The notes under the pieces are model-generated. The model had not been told where the DNA came from. It ran no database searches and was given only the letters and a program-made list of their open reading frames with translations. A DNA stretch of 64,000 nt from Cytospora piceicola. Its lineage: Eukaryota > Ascomycota > Sordariomycetes > Diaporthales > Cytosporaceae. The translations under genes were made by a program, and so were the position numbers. Shown here piece by piece: positions 52,061 to 63,200 of the stretch (position 1 is its first letter; each line of letters begins with the position of its first letter). Location of the stretch: positions 62,001 through 126,000 of the forward strand of contig JALQBC010000018.1 of assembly GCA_023375675.1 (NCBI GenBank), written 5' to 3'.

Positions 52061-52420
52061 AAAAACCAAGACTTTTTGGGTGGAGTCGGAAAAACCTCGA
52101 GGAAACACACCCGGGCTGCCGGGTGGGTGGATTAAAACGGAACATTTAAAACGGTGTGGCTGAGCATATGCAAGTGGGGTTGTGGCTGCTAAGACGTCAG
52201 TTGGTTCATGTGCATTGACCTCTGATTATAGGTGTGGCGAATTACAGGGGTGGGCCGGGGGAAGGTGGGTACGTAAACCGGAAGGCGGGTAACGGAGGCA
52301 GCCACGCAGCCTTATAAGACTTGGGTTCCAGATCCGCTTTCCTGCTTGTCATCTATATCATCACCATTCCCTAATCTTCTCCTCCATCCGCGAGTAGAAG
52401 AGACCAGCCATTCTACCACC
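52061..52420. promoter_or_regulatory. Divergent promoter, snoRNA host / conserved unknown gene
   Basis: About 360 bases between the putative 5' end of the minus-strand non-coding gene and the plus-strand ATG at 52421. A plus-strand TATA-like TTATAAG at 52312-52318 lies 103 nt before that ATG. Confidence 0.45.
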
Positions 52421-53782
52421 ATGGCTCCAGTAGGAGGAGTGCTGGCCCCAGCGGTCATGCGGGCACTCCGTACTGCTGCCGCCAACACCGCCAAGGTGAC
52501 CAAAGTCATTCAAAGCAGACTCGCCGGCGCCACCCAACCTCTGGGCAAAGAAGTTCAACATGTTACCGTCCGAGCCAACGTCCGTCAACCTATTCATCCC
52601 ACCGCATTCCTTCGTCAGTCTAAGAGGGCTGCACGATGGTCATCCACCACCTCCTACAACCGTCTGAACGCTGCTGTCCGCCACTTCGTTACTTCCGCTG
52701 CCAACGAGCTCCGTGCCCGCCCAGCTATCGATCGCTCCGCCTTCAACAAAAGCACTGTCGGTCGTGCATTTGCCCAGTTTCCTGGCCGAGCTCCCTTCGC
52801 CCACACTCTGCGACCGAACCTCACCGGCGGTGCTCTACCTCGCACTGCTGGCGGATATGCCATGCCCGGCTCCGGACGGCTCGGAGGTCAACGGTACTTC
52901 AGCCACACGCCTGCCTCCCAAGCACAAGTTGTTCAAAATGTGTCACAAGCCATGCGTGCTTTCTGGCTTTCCGGCCAGAGAGCCCACTTTGATGGACACA
53001 ACGCCAACGGTGAGAAGAGGTACCGCACAGTCAGCGCATTGCAGGAGACCGCCGGGAGGAAGATGGCCAGCATGCCCCGCATCACGCCTGGCTCCTTCAT
53101 CGACTTCCAGGTCAGCCCTAATGTAACTGCGCTCAGCCCCCTTGCTGCCGCCATGTCCACCAGCTTTGAGGTCAAGCCTGAGGCTAGCCCTGCTACTCTG
53201 AACGCGGAGGGGTTCCTCGACGTTCTGTCCACCGACTTTGCGCGCCAGCTGAAAGACCTCGCTGCCGTCATGAACGATCTTAAGAGGCTTGCGGCTCTGG
53301 GAGACTTGCCCATTACAATGGAGAAGCAAAACACTCTACGGGTGCGCTTTCCGGGACTAGACGCCGACACGGTAGAACGCCTGTGTGATGATATCGGCAT
53401 TCAGCGCGGTATCATTCGCGAGGACCCCGAACTTCACAGGCTCTATGCTACTCCGGTGGCACTGCGCTTCCCTTTCGCACCTGCCTCCGAGGACCACGAG
53501 AAGACGTCCACATTGCCTAATGGGTCCATGGGATCGCATAGATCCGATATTTCTTCGATTGAGGAGGACCAGGCTCTCTTTGACCAGTACATCGATGAGA
53601 ACCCCTGGCTGTCGACTCCCTCACGCGCCACGCCCGAAGCCAGGACTGAGGAGGGCTACGAGAGCATGTCTCCTTCCGCATATAGTTCTGGGGAACATAC
53701 GTCGGAGGATTTTGAGGGTTTGGAAGGCATCTACCGTTTTCTGGAGGAATGTGATCATTTGAGGTCCAGGTCCACGTTCTAG
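52421..53782 (+). CDS. Conserved fungal protein of unknown function
   Basis: Intronless, 453 aa, from the ATG in CCACCATGGCT at 52421; an in-frame ATG 75 nt upstream has a poor context and a leader-like translation. The N-terminal ~110 residues are basic and Ala/Arg-rich (VMRALRTAAANTAKVTKVIQ; VRANVRQPIHPTAFLRQSKR). Then come conserved-looking blocks: RPNLTGGALPRTAGGY, RYFSHTPASQAQVVQNVSQA and FWLSGQRAHFDGHN. A helical block follows (LSTDFARQLKDLAAVMNDLK) that includes LRVRFPGLDADTVERLCDDI. The last ~90 residues are acidic and disordered. I recognise the pattern as a Sordariomycete family often labelled casein kinase II beta 2 subunit. I see no CK2-beta zinc finger, so that label is probably wrong. 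The N-terminus could be a mitochondrial presequence. Confidence 0.75.
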   Translation: MAPVGGVLAPAVMRALRTAAANTAKVTKVIQSRLAGATQPLGKEVQHVTVRANVRQPIHPTAFLRQSKRAARWSSTTSYNRLNAAVRHFVTSAANELRARPAIDRSAFNKSTVGRAFAQFPGRAPFAHTLRPNLTGGALPRTAGGYAMPGSGRLGGQRYFSHTPASQAQVVQNVSQAMRAFWLSGQRAHFDGHNANGEKRYRTVSALQETAGRKMASMPRITPGSFIDFQVSPNVTALSPLAAAMSTSFEVKPEASPATLNAEGFLDVLSTDFARQLKDLAAVMNDLKRLAALGDLPITMEKQNTLRVRFPGLDADTVERLCDDIGIQRGIIREDPELHRLYATPVALRFPFAPASEDHEKTSTLPNGSMGSHRSDISSIEEDQALFDQYIDENPWLSTPSRATPEARTEEGYESMSPSAYSSGEHTSEDFEGLEGIYRFLEECDHLRSRSTF

Positions 53783-54450
53783 GATTCTTTTTTTCATGTG
53801 ATAATGGCATGGCAGTGGCTTGAAACCACGAAGTTTGATACGACATGGGATGATACCACACTCTTTTTCTCCACAGCACAAATATTGACTGGCCCCAGAG
53901 AGTGGCCGCTGCATAGCAATACAATTAGTTTCCTTGACCGACGTATTAAGTCCAGTTTCATTTTCCCTCAAGGTTGTAGGTCCCGTAAAGGTACGCCAAC
54001 AGACACCCAGCATAACACTTGATAAGCCCATTCTCAGCCGGTTCCACCTTTGGTTACGCTGGTGTAGATCCCTCGAAATCGACGTGACATATTCCACTGT
54101 CCCTCGTCCTGCCCGTTAGCGGCCTATGCCTTATATGATTGCAACATGGAATCACTGCCCGAGCCTACTTGTAAGCCATGTACTATGGTGAGGAGGATCC
54201 CGATCTCGACTGTCGCTGTCATTGGACGTTCTGCAGACCCACCTTCCCGAATGGGTAATTCTATCAAGGGAGTCCGTAAGATGTGGAGTATATGCACCCT
54301 CCCCTCCTCTGACAGGTCTTCTCAGAATGCATAGATCTGTTTTTGACATGTTTCCTTGAAAAGAGTCTGACCTACACACAGGATCATAGAAACTTTAGAA
54401 ATTGCAATAGAGCAAACACGGAAGACGCACTTGCCCCTTAACGAAAGAAG
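53783..54450. other. Intergenic, no gene seen
   Basis: About 670 bases between two plus-strand genes. A minus-strand frame (53621-54097) overlaps the upstream gene's 3' end and shows no features. Confidence 0.4.
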
Positions 54451-55098
54451 ATGGCTTCTAACAATCCACCCGTCACTTCGACCCCCCACTACTCTGACAA
54501 TCCTTCGGCTTTCCCAATGGAAGCAGGCTGTTGCTGTGGGTTTGTGCGTCTCCGCCTCGAACAGGCTCCCCTCGTTGTCAACTGCTGCTACTGCACATCC
54601 TGCCAGCGCGAGACCGGCTCGACTTGCTCACCCAACATCATCATCGAAGCATCCAACGTGACCAGGCTGCCGCCAGCGACGCCAACGGTGCCCGCCTACC
54701 CAGGCTCGCCCGAGATCCTTCCGACAGCGGGACCTAGCCTGCACGATGGCCAGGATGACAGCTCCCGGCTGGTCGAGACACGCATACCGTCCGAGTCTGG
54801 CGAGGGGCAAAACGTCGTGCGCTGTCCGAAGTGTTTGAGCGTCGTGTGGAGTGAGTACGACGTCCCCTTGTTTAGATGGATCAAGGGGGGAACTCTTGAC
54901 CGGGCCTGGCTGGTCGAGCCGGACGCGCATATCTATGTGAGGAGCAAGAGGCCGTTTGTGGAGATCAGTGACGGCAAGCCGCAGTTTGAGGGTTCTTATG
55001 AGAGTAATAAGGTCTGGCGGCAAGAGAGCTTGGAAAGACGGGCCAAGCTGCTGCCCGAGATTTTGAAGTATCGGGAGAGTAGTGTGAACGAACAATGA
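54451..55098 (+). CDS. GFA/CENP-V-fold zinc protein
   Basis: Intronless, 215 aa. It has the GFA (glutathione-dependent formaldehyde-activating enzyme-like) fold: the structural zinc pair C27/C29 in EAGCCCGFVRLRLEQAP, the catalytic-type zinc site C46/C48-x2-C51 in VVNCCYCTSCQRETGS, and RCPKCLSVVWSEY later on, which completes the first zinc site. An insertion of about 45 residues rich in Pro/Ser separates the two halves (TPTVPAYPGSPEILPTAGPS), making it longer than the usual 130-170. Most fungal members have no proven substrate, and the formaldehyde link is doubtful even for the bacterial founder. Cytosolic, with no signal peptide. Confidence 0.82.
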   Translation: MASNNPPVTSTPHYSDNPSAFPMEAGCCCGFVRLRLEQAPLVVNCCYCTSCQRETGSTCSPNIIIEASNVTRLPPATPTVPAYPGSPEILPTAGPSLHDGQDDSSRLVETRIPSESGEGQNVVRCPKCLSVVWSEYDVPLFRWIKGGTLDRAWLVEPDAHIYVRSKRPFVEISDGKPQFEGSYESNKVWRQESLERRAKLLPEILKYRESSVNEQ

Positions 55099-56175
55099 TA
55101 CAAGACATGAGGATGGATGCAATAGCAACACCAGAATATGGGGAGATCTCGCCTAAGTTTGCATAGAAGGTGACAAGCCAGGGGATTGAGTACCAACTGC
55201 TATATTGACCACCTCAATTGGCTTCGTGAGAGTCTTGAGAGGTAGTAATGGCCGTGGACGGAATCCAGAGCAAGTACAGAAGTGTCGAGGTGAACGCCAG
55301 AATATTCAGTATCATCGCTGGCTATTGACGCAGTAGGAGGTATGTACAGGCGAATCTGCTCTAGACCAATCTATCAATTGATGGTTGTGTTGCCTTCGAA
55401 TACAAGCCAAGCCGCCTACCCTTTTAAGCCGCCGGAGTTTGAATTGATGTTTTAGTTTAATTAGAGCAAGTCGCGTAACTCGGCTAAGACGAGTATATGT
55501 GAAGGGGCCTCACGCTACGAAGACACAGCATCTATGATTATTAGTTTTTGATTTGCTACAGTTTGTCCCCTTCGTCCCTATTGAGAACAGGCTTGTCTTC
55601 CTCTTTGGGGCATATACATGTCTGACGGCTGTTGGGTTTTGAGAGCAACATGCGCACCAGAAGGAAGCTCAATTTGAGGGCATGGGGGGTACGTAGACCG
55701 ACTATTTCTCTCAAGCACATTCAATGAAAACCAAAAAGGAAAGAATAGTATGATGGAGAAGTAGATAAGTCCCTTGTACTGTACACAACGCTGGTGATCG
55801 ATGAATACCTACTTAGTATGCAAGGGGACAAGAACCCATTGAGAGGCGGATACCTTCTGCTATTGAAGGTACCTAGGTACTTAGGTACTTAGGTACTTCT
55901 GAGATGAACGTTCTGGGTACCTCGCTCGGAAATGATACACGTGACCTTGCACGTGATCTCATCCGCGGTTTGCCGTAGGCTGGAAGGGCACACTCAAATT
56001 TTCTGGGCGCTAGCGTCTGAGCGAGCAGGGCTAGCAGTGGTCAGTTTGGTTTGCAGGTGTCCCACTTTCACTCTCAAACCTTTGACAATTTGGACCCGAC
56101 GACCATCTCGGAATTTCGCTCTTCGATACGCATCATCGGAAAGCGAAGTCGTGATACCCTCAACCAAACGCAACC
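55099..56175. promoter_or_regulatory. Intergenic with RPS15 promoter
   Basis: About 1.1 kb. TAGGTACC-type repeats at 55866-55900 (GGTACCTAGGTACTTAGGTA, then CTTAGGTACTT). Nothing coding. The right end holds the RPS15 promoter. Confidence 0.45.
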
Positions 56176-56996
56176 ATGGCTGACATTGAATACGTACGTC
56201 CTCCCATTAGTTGACAGTGGTTGACCCCCCCTCCGTTGCCGACGTCGAATCAGGGTGCGAAAGGGATGATGGGCGCGATGGTTAACATTTTGTGCGATGC
56301 AGAACGCCGAGGAGGCCGCTGAGCTCAAGAAGAAGAGAGCCTTCCGCAAGTTCTCCTACCGTGGAATCGACCTCGACCAGTACGTTCTATGCCCATGCAA
56401 TCGATCGATGCATTCGACATATCCTGCCCCAGGACACCTTTCATCCTCACGACACGAGGAATCGCATCGATGACTTCACACAAGATTTTTCGAAACTTCG
56501 AAGGAATCTCCGCTCAGAGATGGATGGCTAACAGGGTGACCCGCTCTACAGGCTCCTCGACCTCTCCTCCGACCAGCTCCGTGATGTCGTTCACGCTCGT
56601 GCCCGCAGAAGGATCAACCGTGGCCTGAAGCGCAAGCCCATGGGCCTGATCAAGAAGCTTCGCAAGGCAAAGCAGGAGGCCCGTCCCAACGAGAAGCCCG
56701 ACCTTGTCAAGACTCACCTCCGTGACATGATCATCGTCCCCGAGATGATTGGCAGTGTCATCGGCATCTACTCTGGCAAGGAGTTCAACCAGGTCGAGAT
56801 CAAGCCTGAGATGGTTGGCCACTACCTGGCTGAGTTCTCTATCTCTTAGTACGTTGGAGTCCCATCTTCTGGGCATTGCATGGCGCAGTCATCGTTTTGG
56901 TGGAAAGAGGCTAACAACTACTACAGCAAGCCTGTCAAGCACGGTCGTCCCGGTATTGGTGCTACGCACTCTTCTCGTTTCATCCCCCTGAAGTAA
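56176..56996 (+). CDS. RPS15: 40S ribosomal protein S15 (uS19)
   Basis: Four exons: 56176-56193, 56303-56379, 56552-56848 and 56927-56996, 153 aa. Introns of 109, 172 and 78 nt have donors GTACGT, GTACGT and GTACGT and acceptors ATGCAG, CTACAG and CTACAG. All phases agree. Protein landmarks: [20 protein letters not shown]; the helix [57 protein letters not shown]; and the C-terminal [20 protein letters not shown], which in the uS19 family reaches toward the decoding centre. Length is as expected. It is a component of the small-subunit head and is needed for pre-40S export. Three introns near the start of a ribosomal protein gene are usual in fungi and may carry expression signals. Confidence 0.97.
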
Positions 56997-57656
56997 AAAC
57001 AGAAACGGAAACGGTTGCGGTCTTTTCGGGTTCTTGCATTGTGTCGAAACGGTCTCGGCGAACGGTTATGGTTTTGCTTGGAACAGCATGGCCACTACTA
57101 TCTAGCATGATAGTTCAGGAATGAAGCACGGAAAGTGCATTTGAGGGCACATACAGTCTCGCAACTTGTATCAATGCTATGGTGAAGTCGGTAACGGCTA
57201 TCATGTTCGGGATCAATGAGTTCCACTTGATAAGCTCCGGAGGAGAACCAGTTCCCTGATCTAGGCCAGCAAATGCAATTTCTCGCCTAATACTTGTGCC
57301 CAGTCTCCCGCGATCAACGACCCAGACCCAGACTCACACCATGAAGATATTGCGTTGCATCACATGATACTCCCATCTTGTCATACGCGGCAAATGATCT
57401 TGCTGCTATTGTCGTGCTCTTCACCGCATTGTCTCTACATCTGAACACTTCCAACTTGGGCTGCTGAAAGATCGACACCGTTTAGCCGCATATAATGGGT
57501 TGAATGTCCTATTTCTTCTAATGGCACAACAGCCTACGATAAGCCATCTCACCGTACTTGTCGTCATAAGAGGCCGCGCTTCGAATTGGACATTTCGGAT
57601 TCTATTCGCCTCGGTAGCCTCATAAGAATGATGCAACGGCAGAGCCCATCTAACCC
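56997..57656. other. Tail-to-tail interval, RPS15 / complex I subunit
   Basis: 660 bases between convergent stops, holding both 3' untranslated regions. No gene seen. Confidence 0.4.
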
Positions 57657-58394
57657 TTACTCCTTCCTTGTCTCTGCCAGCCTCTTGGCCTTTCTCTCCT
57701 CCTCATCCAAATGCTGCTTCCTGTAGTGCTCCGTAACCTTGTCCAAGTTGATATAGTGACCAGCCGGGACATTGTTCGGGCTCCCGGAGCCAAAGAGTCT
57801 GTGTTGGAATTATCAGCAATGAGGCACAACACATGGAGGGTTCCCGCCAGTGGCCGAGAATCGTCGAGCCCGTGGAAGCTAGGAAGATGCCCAGGTCGGG
57901 TCACAAGGGAATAGTTTGACATACTCGGGCGTCCTCAACTCAAAACCCCTTGCCTTCTCGCCCGATATGAACAGATGCCTGTCTGCTGCAGCTCTCTCGG
58001 CAATATCCGTGCGGAGGGTATTCCGTTGGTCCCACGCGTTGACACTCTCAGAGGTGAAGTTGCCGATCCACTTGGTCAGACTTGAATCCTCGCCACGGGA
58101 GACGGAGTAGGTGGCTATGCTAAGGCCCATTGCGCCGAGGGCGATGTACAGTGCCAACTGTGTGTTTGTAATGTGTCAGCACGCAGGCTTCCCCTCGATT
58201 CAGCCACAGACGGAAATACGTACGCCTGGTGATTCCGCTACTTGGTGGTCATGGTGGTTGTTGTCGTGGCCGTGGTCAGATGCGTACGATCGTGTGGATT
58301 GTCGTGGCACTGTCCTTGTTGTTGTTGACAATGCTGTAATGGCGGGCCGAGCCCTTCGGGCGATGCACGCTGCACGTTGCCTGACGGCCAGCAT
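57657..58394 (-). CDS. nuo-17.8: Mitochondrial complex I 17.8 kDa-type subunit
   Basis: Three exons: 58224-58394, 57925-58157 and 57657-57798, 181 aa. Introns of 66 nt (GTACGT...CACACAG, phase 0) and 126 nt (GTATGT...CAACACAG). The second join restores RTPE|LFGSGSPNNVPAGHY. The N-terminal ~40 residues (MLAVRQRAACIARRARPAIT) are Arg-rich without acidic residues, a mitochondrial presequence, followed by a His-rich stretch (DHGHDNNHHDHQ). One membrane span at about 59-72 (LALYIALGAMGLSI), then a hydrophilic domain (SSLTKWIGNFTSESVNAWDQ; AADRHLFISGEKARGFELRT) ending YRKQHLDEEERKAKRLAETR. This order fits the fungal NADH:ubiquinone oxidoreductase 17.8 kDa accessory subunit as I remember it. Family call likely, symbol less sure. 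Confidence 0.78.
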
Positions 58395-58986
58395 CTTGAC
58401 TTGGGATTCGAATGGCGATGTCAATTGACTGACACACGGTTTGGCTGTAGCGACGCTCGGGTTGATGATGGTCGGAATCCACACCTCTCCTCCCTCCCGC
58501 TCTGAACGCCTGCTTGAGTCAGCGAAGCTGGGTGGTCTGTGCGGAACCGTTCGTACCCACTGCAGTTGACCAATTTGGTCAGCCGTTTTCCCGGGCCCCA
58601 CTTCAGCGAAGTTGCCAGTTTGTTTGAGAGTTGAGGTAGTTACAAACGAAGTACCTCAGCCTGTGCTGGGTTAGGTGACCATTGAAGGAGGCGAGGATGT
58701 GCTCAGGTGGCCAAAAGGGCTGTCTGTTGTCTGTCCTTTCTTCAAGATTCTGTGGGATGACTCACTGAGGGAACTGGAGACGTGTCTATTGTAAGATATG
58801 AAGAATCAGAATATTTAAGTCCATCAATACCAACTGTTCAAGTCCTTTGGGCCTGTCCAATTCCACGTCTTCAACTCCTCCAATCATCCATTACCAGGCG
58901 ACGGCTATACTTCTAAGCCTGTTTCTTTCACATCCTTCCTCAACATTTGCATGCTACCCAGCCTTTTCTGCTAAATACTTCAGATC
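58395..58986. promoter_or_regulatory. Divergent promoter, complex I subunit / SIL1
   Basis: 592 bases between two divergent starts. C/T-rich near the SIL1 leader (58845-58975). No coding frame. Confidence 0.4.
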
Positions 58987-60264
58987 ATGGGAAACCGTCA
59001 ATCTCCATCACGGCTCCCAGCCGGCCCAGGGCTCGCCTTAATACTGTTTCTTATTTTCGCTCTTTTGACGTTTGGAGCCTCAGCTGCCACGAAGGCTGCA
59101 GATGGCGCAACAGAACCTCCGGTGAACACCGAGCAGGACTTGATATGTCACTCAGGCGATCCAGCAGAGTGTTACCCCAAACTTTTTCAGGCGACAACCG
59201 ATTTCCAGGAGATTCACGTTGATCAGGACCTGCCACCAGGGCTACACATCAGGCTAGATGTGAACACGGGACGCAGAGAGGCGAAGCTCAATGATCCCAA
59301 CGAACAGAATTCCGCACTAGAGGGCTTGCCGATGGATTCATCAATGGTCATCGTCGAGCAGGAGGAAGGTTCGGATGACACTTGGTTTCCGAGCGAGCCA
59401 CAGATTCCGAAGGGCGCGCCTCAGTATGAACCAGTTGGCAAGGTCAAGACACCGCAGCAAGAATCCCAGGCCTTCCATGACTCTTTAACTGTACTCAAGA
59501 CCCTCGCCTTGGATAACCGGCCCATCAATGCCGCACTGGAAATCCTAGGAGACATCTCACACGATATTTACTATGGTCTCAAGGTTGCCGAGGACGCGAA
59601 CGCCATCAAAGAGCTGTTGTGTATGATGAGCTCTCAGGAACTCTTCTCCGAGGACGCCAATGACAAGGTCGTGGAACAAGCAGGCCAAGCAGCTTTAATT
59701 GTTGGAGCGGCACTGCAAAACAACCAGAAGGCCCTCGAAGAAGTCGAGAAGTACTGGGAGGACATCAGCCAGACAACATGTGCCGGGTCAGATCGCAAGC
59801 TCGGCAGTGCCGTCTTCAACATGCTTGTTCCGGATGTCAATACCGGCGAGTATTCCATCGGCAGCGAAGCCAACCGGTTGACCCTCACAAAGGCAAAGGC
59901 CGGCGCACTCAGAGGCTTGATCAAGAGCCCCAAGATTCGGGACGACTTCCTTGCAAACGGCGGGATGGCACAAATACTCCAGGTCCTCGAAAATGGGAGG
60001 CGCGAGGTGAGCCCGGCGCAGCAGAAACTCGCAAACCTAGTACTCGACAACTTCCTAGACGAGAGCATGGGAGCAATCCCGGGTGTATGGCCCAGGGCAG
60101 GAGATGTGGACCACGATTGGGATCATCGACTCAAAAGAATTGCGATGCTACACAAGTCAGAGAAAGACCACTGGAGCGCAGAGCTTTGGAAGAGGCTACA
60201 GGAGCAGAGACGGGCCGCTGCTCAATCTGGTAGCAGGAGGACGCCCGAGCATAACGAGCTGTAA
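58987..60264 (+). CDS. SIL1: ER nucleotide exchange factor SIL1
   Basis: Intronless, 425 aa. Residues 1-34 form a signal peptide (GLALILFLIFALLTFGASAA core). An N-terminal regulatory part with two cysteines follows (LICHSGDPAECYPKLFQATT, then DLPPGLHIRLDVNTGRREAK, the conserved Sil1 block). After it comes an armadillo-like helical domain (TLALDNRPINAALEILGDIS; AIKELLCMMSS; ANDKVVEQAGQAALIVGAAL; AGALRGLIKSPKIRDDFLAN). The C-terminus is HNEL, a variant of the HDEL/KDEL retrieval signal, so it is an ER-lumen protein. SIL1 exchanges ADP for ATP on the Hsp70 BiP/Kar2 during protein import and folding. All parts expected of the family are present. The paired cysteines near the N-terminus may support the redox role described for yeast Sil1. 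Confidence 0.92.
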   Translation: MGNRQSPSRLPAGPGLALILFLIFALLTFGASAATKAADGATEPPVNTEQDLICHSGDPAECYPKLFQATTDFQEIHVDQDLPPGLHIRLDVNTGRREAKLNDPNEQNSALEGLPMDSSMVIVEQEEGSDDTWFPSEPQIPKGAPQYEPVGKVKTPQQESQAFHDSLTVLKTLALDNRPINAALEILGDISHDIYYGLKVAEDANAIKELLCMMSSQELFSEDANDKVVEQAGQAALIVGAALQNNQKALEEVEKYWEDISQTTCAGSDRKLGSAVFNMLVPDVNTGEYSIGSEANRLTLTKAKAGALRGLIKSPKIRDDFLANGGMAQILQVLENGRREVSPAQQKLANLVLDNFLDESMGAIPGVWPRAGDVDHDWDHRLKRIAMLHKSEKDHWSAELWKRLQEQRRAAAQSGSRRTPEHNEL

Positions 60265-63200
60265 GGCTGTGACTAAATAGTTTGAGCATGTCCCGTGTGC
60301 TGCTGGCGCTGTTGATGTCAAGCAATTGGCGGCAATAACGGGGAGTCTCAGCCCCTCGATGACCAGAGCCGAGTCCTGTAAGGTGCTACGGGTTCATCTA
60401 TTGCCAAGACGACTTTGATCGCATGGTGTCCTGGGGCTGGTGGAATGGCCCTCCGAGGAAGGCGATAATGCCTGCCATGACGGCTAATCGACATGCGGAT
60501 ACTTGCAATTCCAGGGTTTTCCGGGAGCGCAAGGACAATAAAGCTCAAGACTTTTGCTGGCAGCTTGACTCAACCCAGGTTACCACGGCTACAAGGTCTG
60601 CAGTTGAGGAATATCCCTCTGGTCTTCCTTCAGAAGCCGAGGCTCTGAGACCTTGGCATTGTCTGCTCCAAAAGATAAAGGCAGTTGGAGCATTCACTGC
60701 GTCGAATCTTAGTAGCCATTTGCCGTCTCCAACGCCGCAACGGGTCTTTTATGGACAAACCGGGTTCAATGCTGATGCTAGCAGCCGGGAAGCATGGACT
60801 TGAATAAGAATCGTGCGCTGGACAGAGCAGGAAGTTCGAACCGAGCTTGTTACCAATTTCGGGCTGCCGGGCAAGCCCAGGAGACGAGGCAGAATAATGA
60901 TGAAAGCAAGAAAAAGCATTGGGCCAGAGGTGTGTTCGAGTTCTTTGGTCTAAAAGCTCTTTGCGAACCTGGAGTCTGGACATCACCCTCAGCGTTTGTG
61001 GGAACCAAGAGTCTTGAGAAAATGATACAACAAATTGCAAAAGAAAACCAGGTATACATTGAAGCGGCTGCTTTAGCCTCATTCACTGTGACATACTCTC
61101 CCTCGCAGCCCTTGAATGCATCCATCATATTGGCGGGTCAACTGAGTGCTGCATATATCAACGAAGACCAGTTCATCTACAGCGAGTATGTCCCCAATCG
61201 AGACTGGTAGACCTTCCCCAAGGAGATTAGTATTCGTGTGACGGTTTGATTTTATCTACAGATTACATGCCCAAGCCTCGTTGTCGGTGTCTTTGAGCTA
61301 TCGTGGGGCGGACTGAGCCTCGAGAATCCCGCGAGACATTGCCTCACAAGTCAGTTTGCGACCGCGCCCCTGGATAGATCCATTGTGAGCCCGAGAGGAC
61401 TTGACGACGGGGCGCATAGCCTTCGACGTAGTGACACGTCTGCATGTGGCCCAGCCTGTCCAGCTGGGTGGCAAGTTGTCTAGAGACTGGACTCGCAAGC
61501 CGCTGGGCCTTCTCGTGTCGACAGTTCTTGAAGTGGCACACTAGCAGGTCGCGACGACCCTAGAGACGGCACCCTGGCAGCCTAGTGCATAGATCCCTGA
61601 AAACCCAAAGGGGACGACAGACAGTGGCATTGCGTCCTACCTCCGTGAAAGGCTTCCTTTGCGGTCATCTCCCTTGAGCAAACTAGCCTGTTATACGCGA
61701 CATTAGAGAGGACACGAGCAACCATGACTCAAAGGGTTGTAACAGCCACTGCCTGCCTGGTACGGACCAAACAGATTCCCTATATGATATTCAAACAAGC
61801 ATTGTACGGATGGGTGTCATGGACCAGGCACTTACGTGCGAGAGAGCTCATATGGACTTGGGCTACCGTGTTGCACGAGAGCAGTGTGGGTAAATTTTAA
61901 GCGAAAGCTTCAGGGAAGACTCTATTTTCAAGATGTAGACGAGCGGGCCGACTGCTGAAACGGATGCCCAAAGCGGGGGAGCAGAGTTGGTAGCAAGCAC
62001 AATATCTGACTGCATAGTAGGTATGCGATCATCTCTCGCGTATTCGCTCGCTACTCACTGCTGGCTGCGCGGCGATGAGGCGGTGCCTATTCCGCGGTGT
62101 TCATGCGTAAGTTGACTGCCAAGCTGTTGTTTCTGCCGTCCACAGATCTCGTGTGCCCCCGGATACTGCAAAGATCTGCCCTCGTTTTACTGTAGCAACC
62201 TGTGCTACATGGGTGCTTTTCCTATTGGCAAAGAGCCAGCACGGGGAACGCACTTGAGGGTCGCAGCGGGGCCCAGTATACTCGTCGATGAGACCCGGCG
62301 GCGCCACGCTGCTACCATTGAAGCCGAGCCGTGGTCGGAGAAACGAACCGATATCTGATCAACCTTTGGGCCACTTCTCCTAGACGAGGGGGGGGGGGGA
62401 TACGAAATTGGGATGGCTTCGAGCTATGCTGCATATCAGCAGGTAGTCATCGGGACTCGAGCACTGTGAAGTCAGCCATCTGCCATGAAGGCTGTATGAT
62501 TTCTGCCCATGTAACCCCAATCTGACCCGCAACACGCCGCCTACGGCTCTATAATAACAATCAGTCATGGACCGGTTTTCGGCCTTTGTGAAGTTTCAGA
62601 GCCGCTCGAGCAACGCTAAATGCAACCGAAGTCGCCCCTGTTGGCCATACACCAAAGTTCAAATAAAGAAAAGCAACAAGGATCGGGGGGGGGGGGGAGC
62701 CATGTGGCTCTTCAGTGCGCATCGAGTTTGACGATCACGAGGGGTCAACAAAAGAGCGAGCGTTTGGATCGACTGCAGCCTGTCAGCCAGTTTGTGTGAC
62801 AACGGACATCTTCGCCGTCAGCCGAGACGGGTCAAGCTGGTTATTTGGAAGGGGGCAGCCTCGAGGAGACAAGAAAGTCGAGCCAAAGCGATGGACTATG
62901 CAATGTGCCGAAGTACGCACGGAAGGCATCATCAGCGCCATCAATACACAATCGAGCTTGCACGATCTTGGGACATTTTCCCACGTGGCGTTGAAATGGT
63001 CGCGCAGATCCCCGATTGGCCTTCAAATGCTGAATGGCCGCAAAGGAAACACACGCCTTGGCAATTCGGCTGAGACCTGCTCATGATGTTGCAGTTCGTC
63101 AAGATCTGTGACCATCCAATTATAAAAGTGCACCTAAATGGTTGATCTGGGAACAGGTGTGTGAGAGCATGGAACGTCGCTGTAAAGAGGCTGCGGATGG

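Noticed and set aside
50600..52100. tRNA or 5S rRNA genes
   Set aside because: No GGTTCGANTCC-type B box with pairing arms and no 5S internal control sequence was seen here or elsewhere in the window.
51765..52145. 126-codon minus-strand frame (MFRFNPPTRQPG...)
   Set aside because: It crosses the C/T-rich leader, a strong donor at 51937 and most of intron 1 of the putative non-coding gene. The translation is leader-like.
60794..61210. 138-codon frame (MDLNKNRALDRAG...)
   Set aside because: Some protein-like stretches near the end, but no homology I recognise, no splice partners and overlapping frames on both strands. Left as unsupported.
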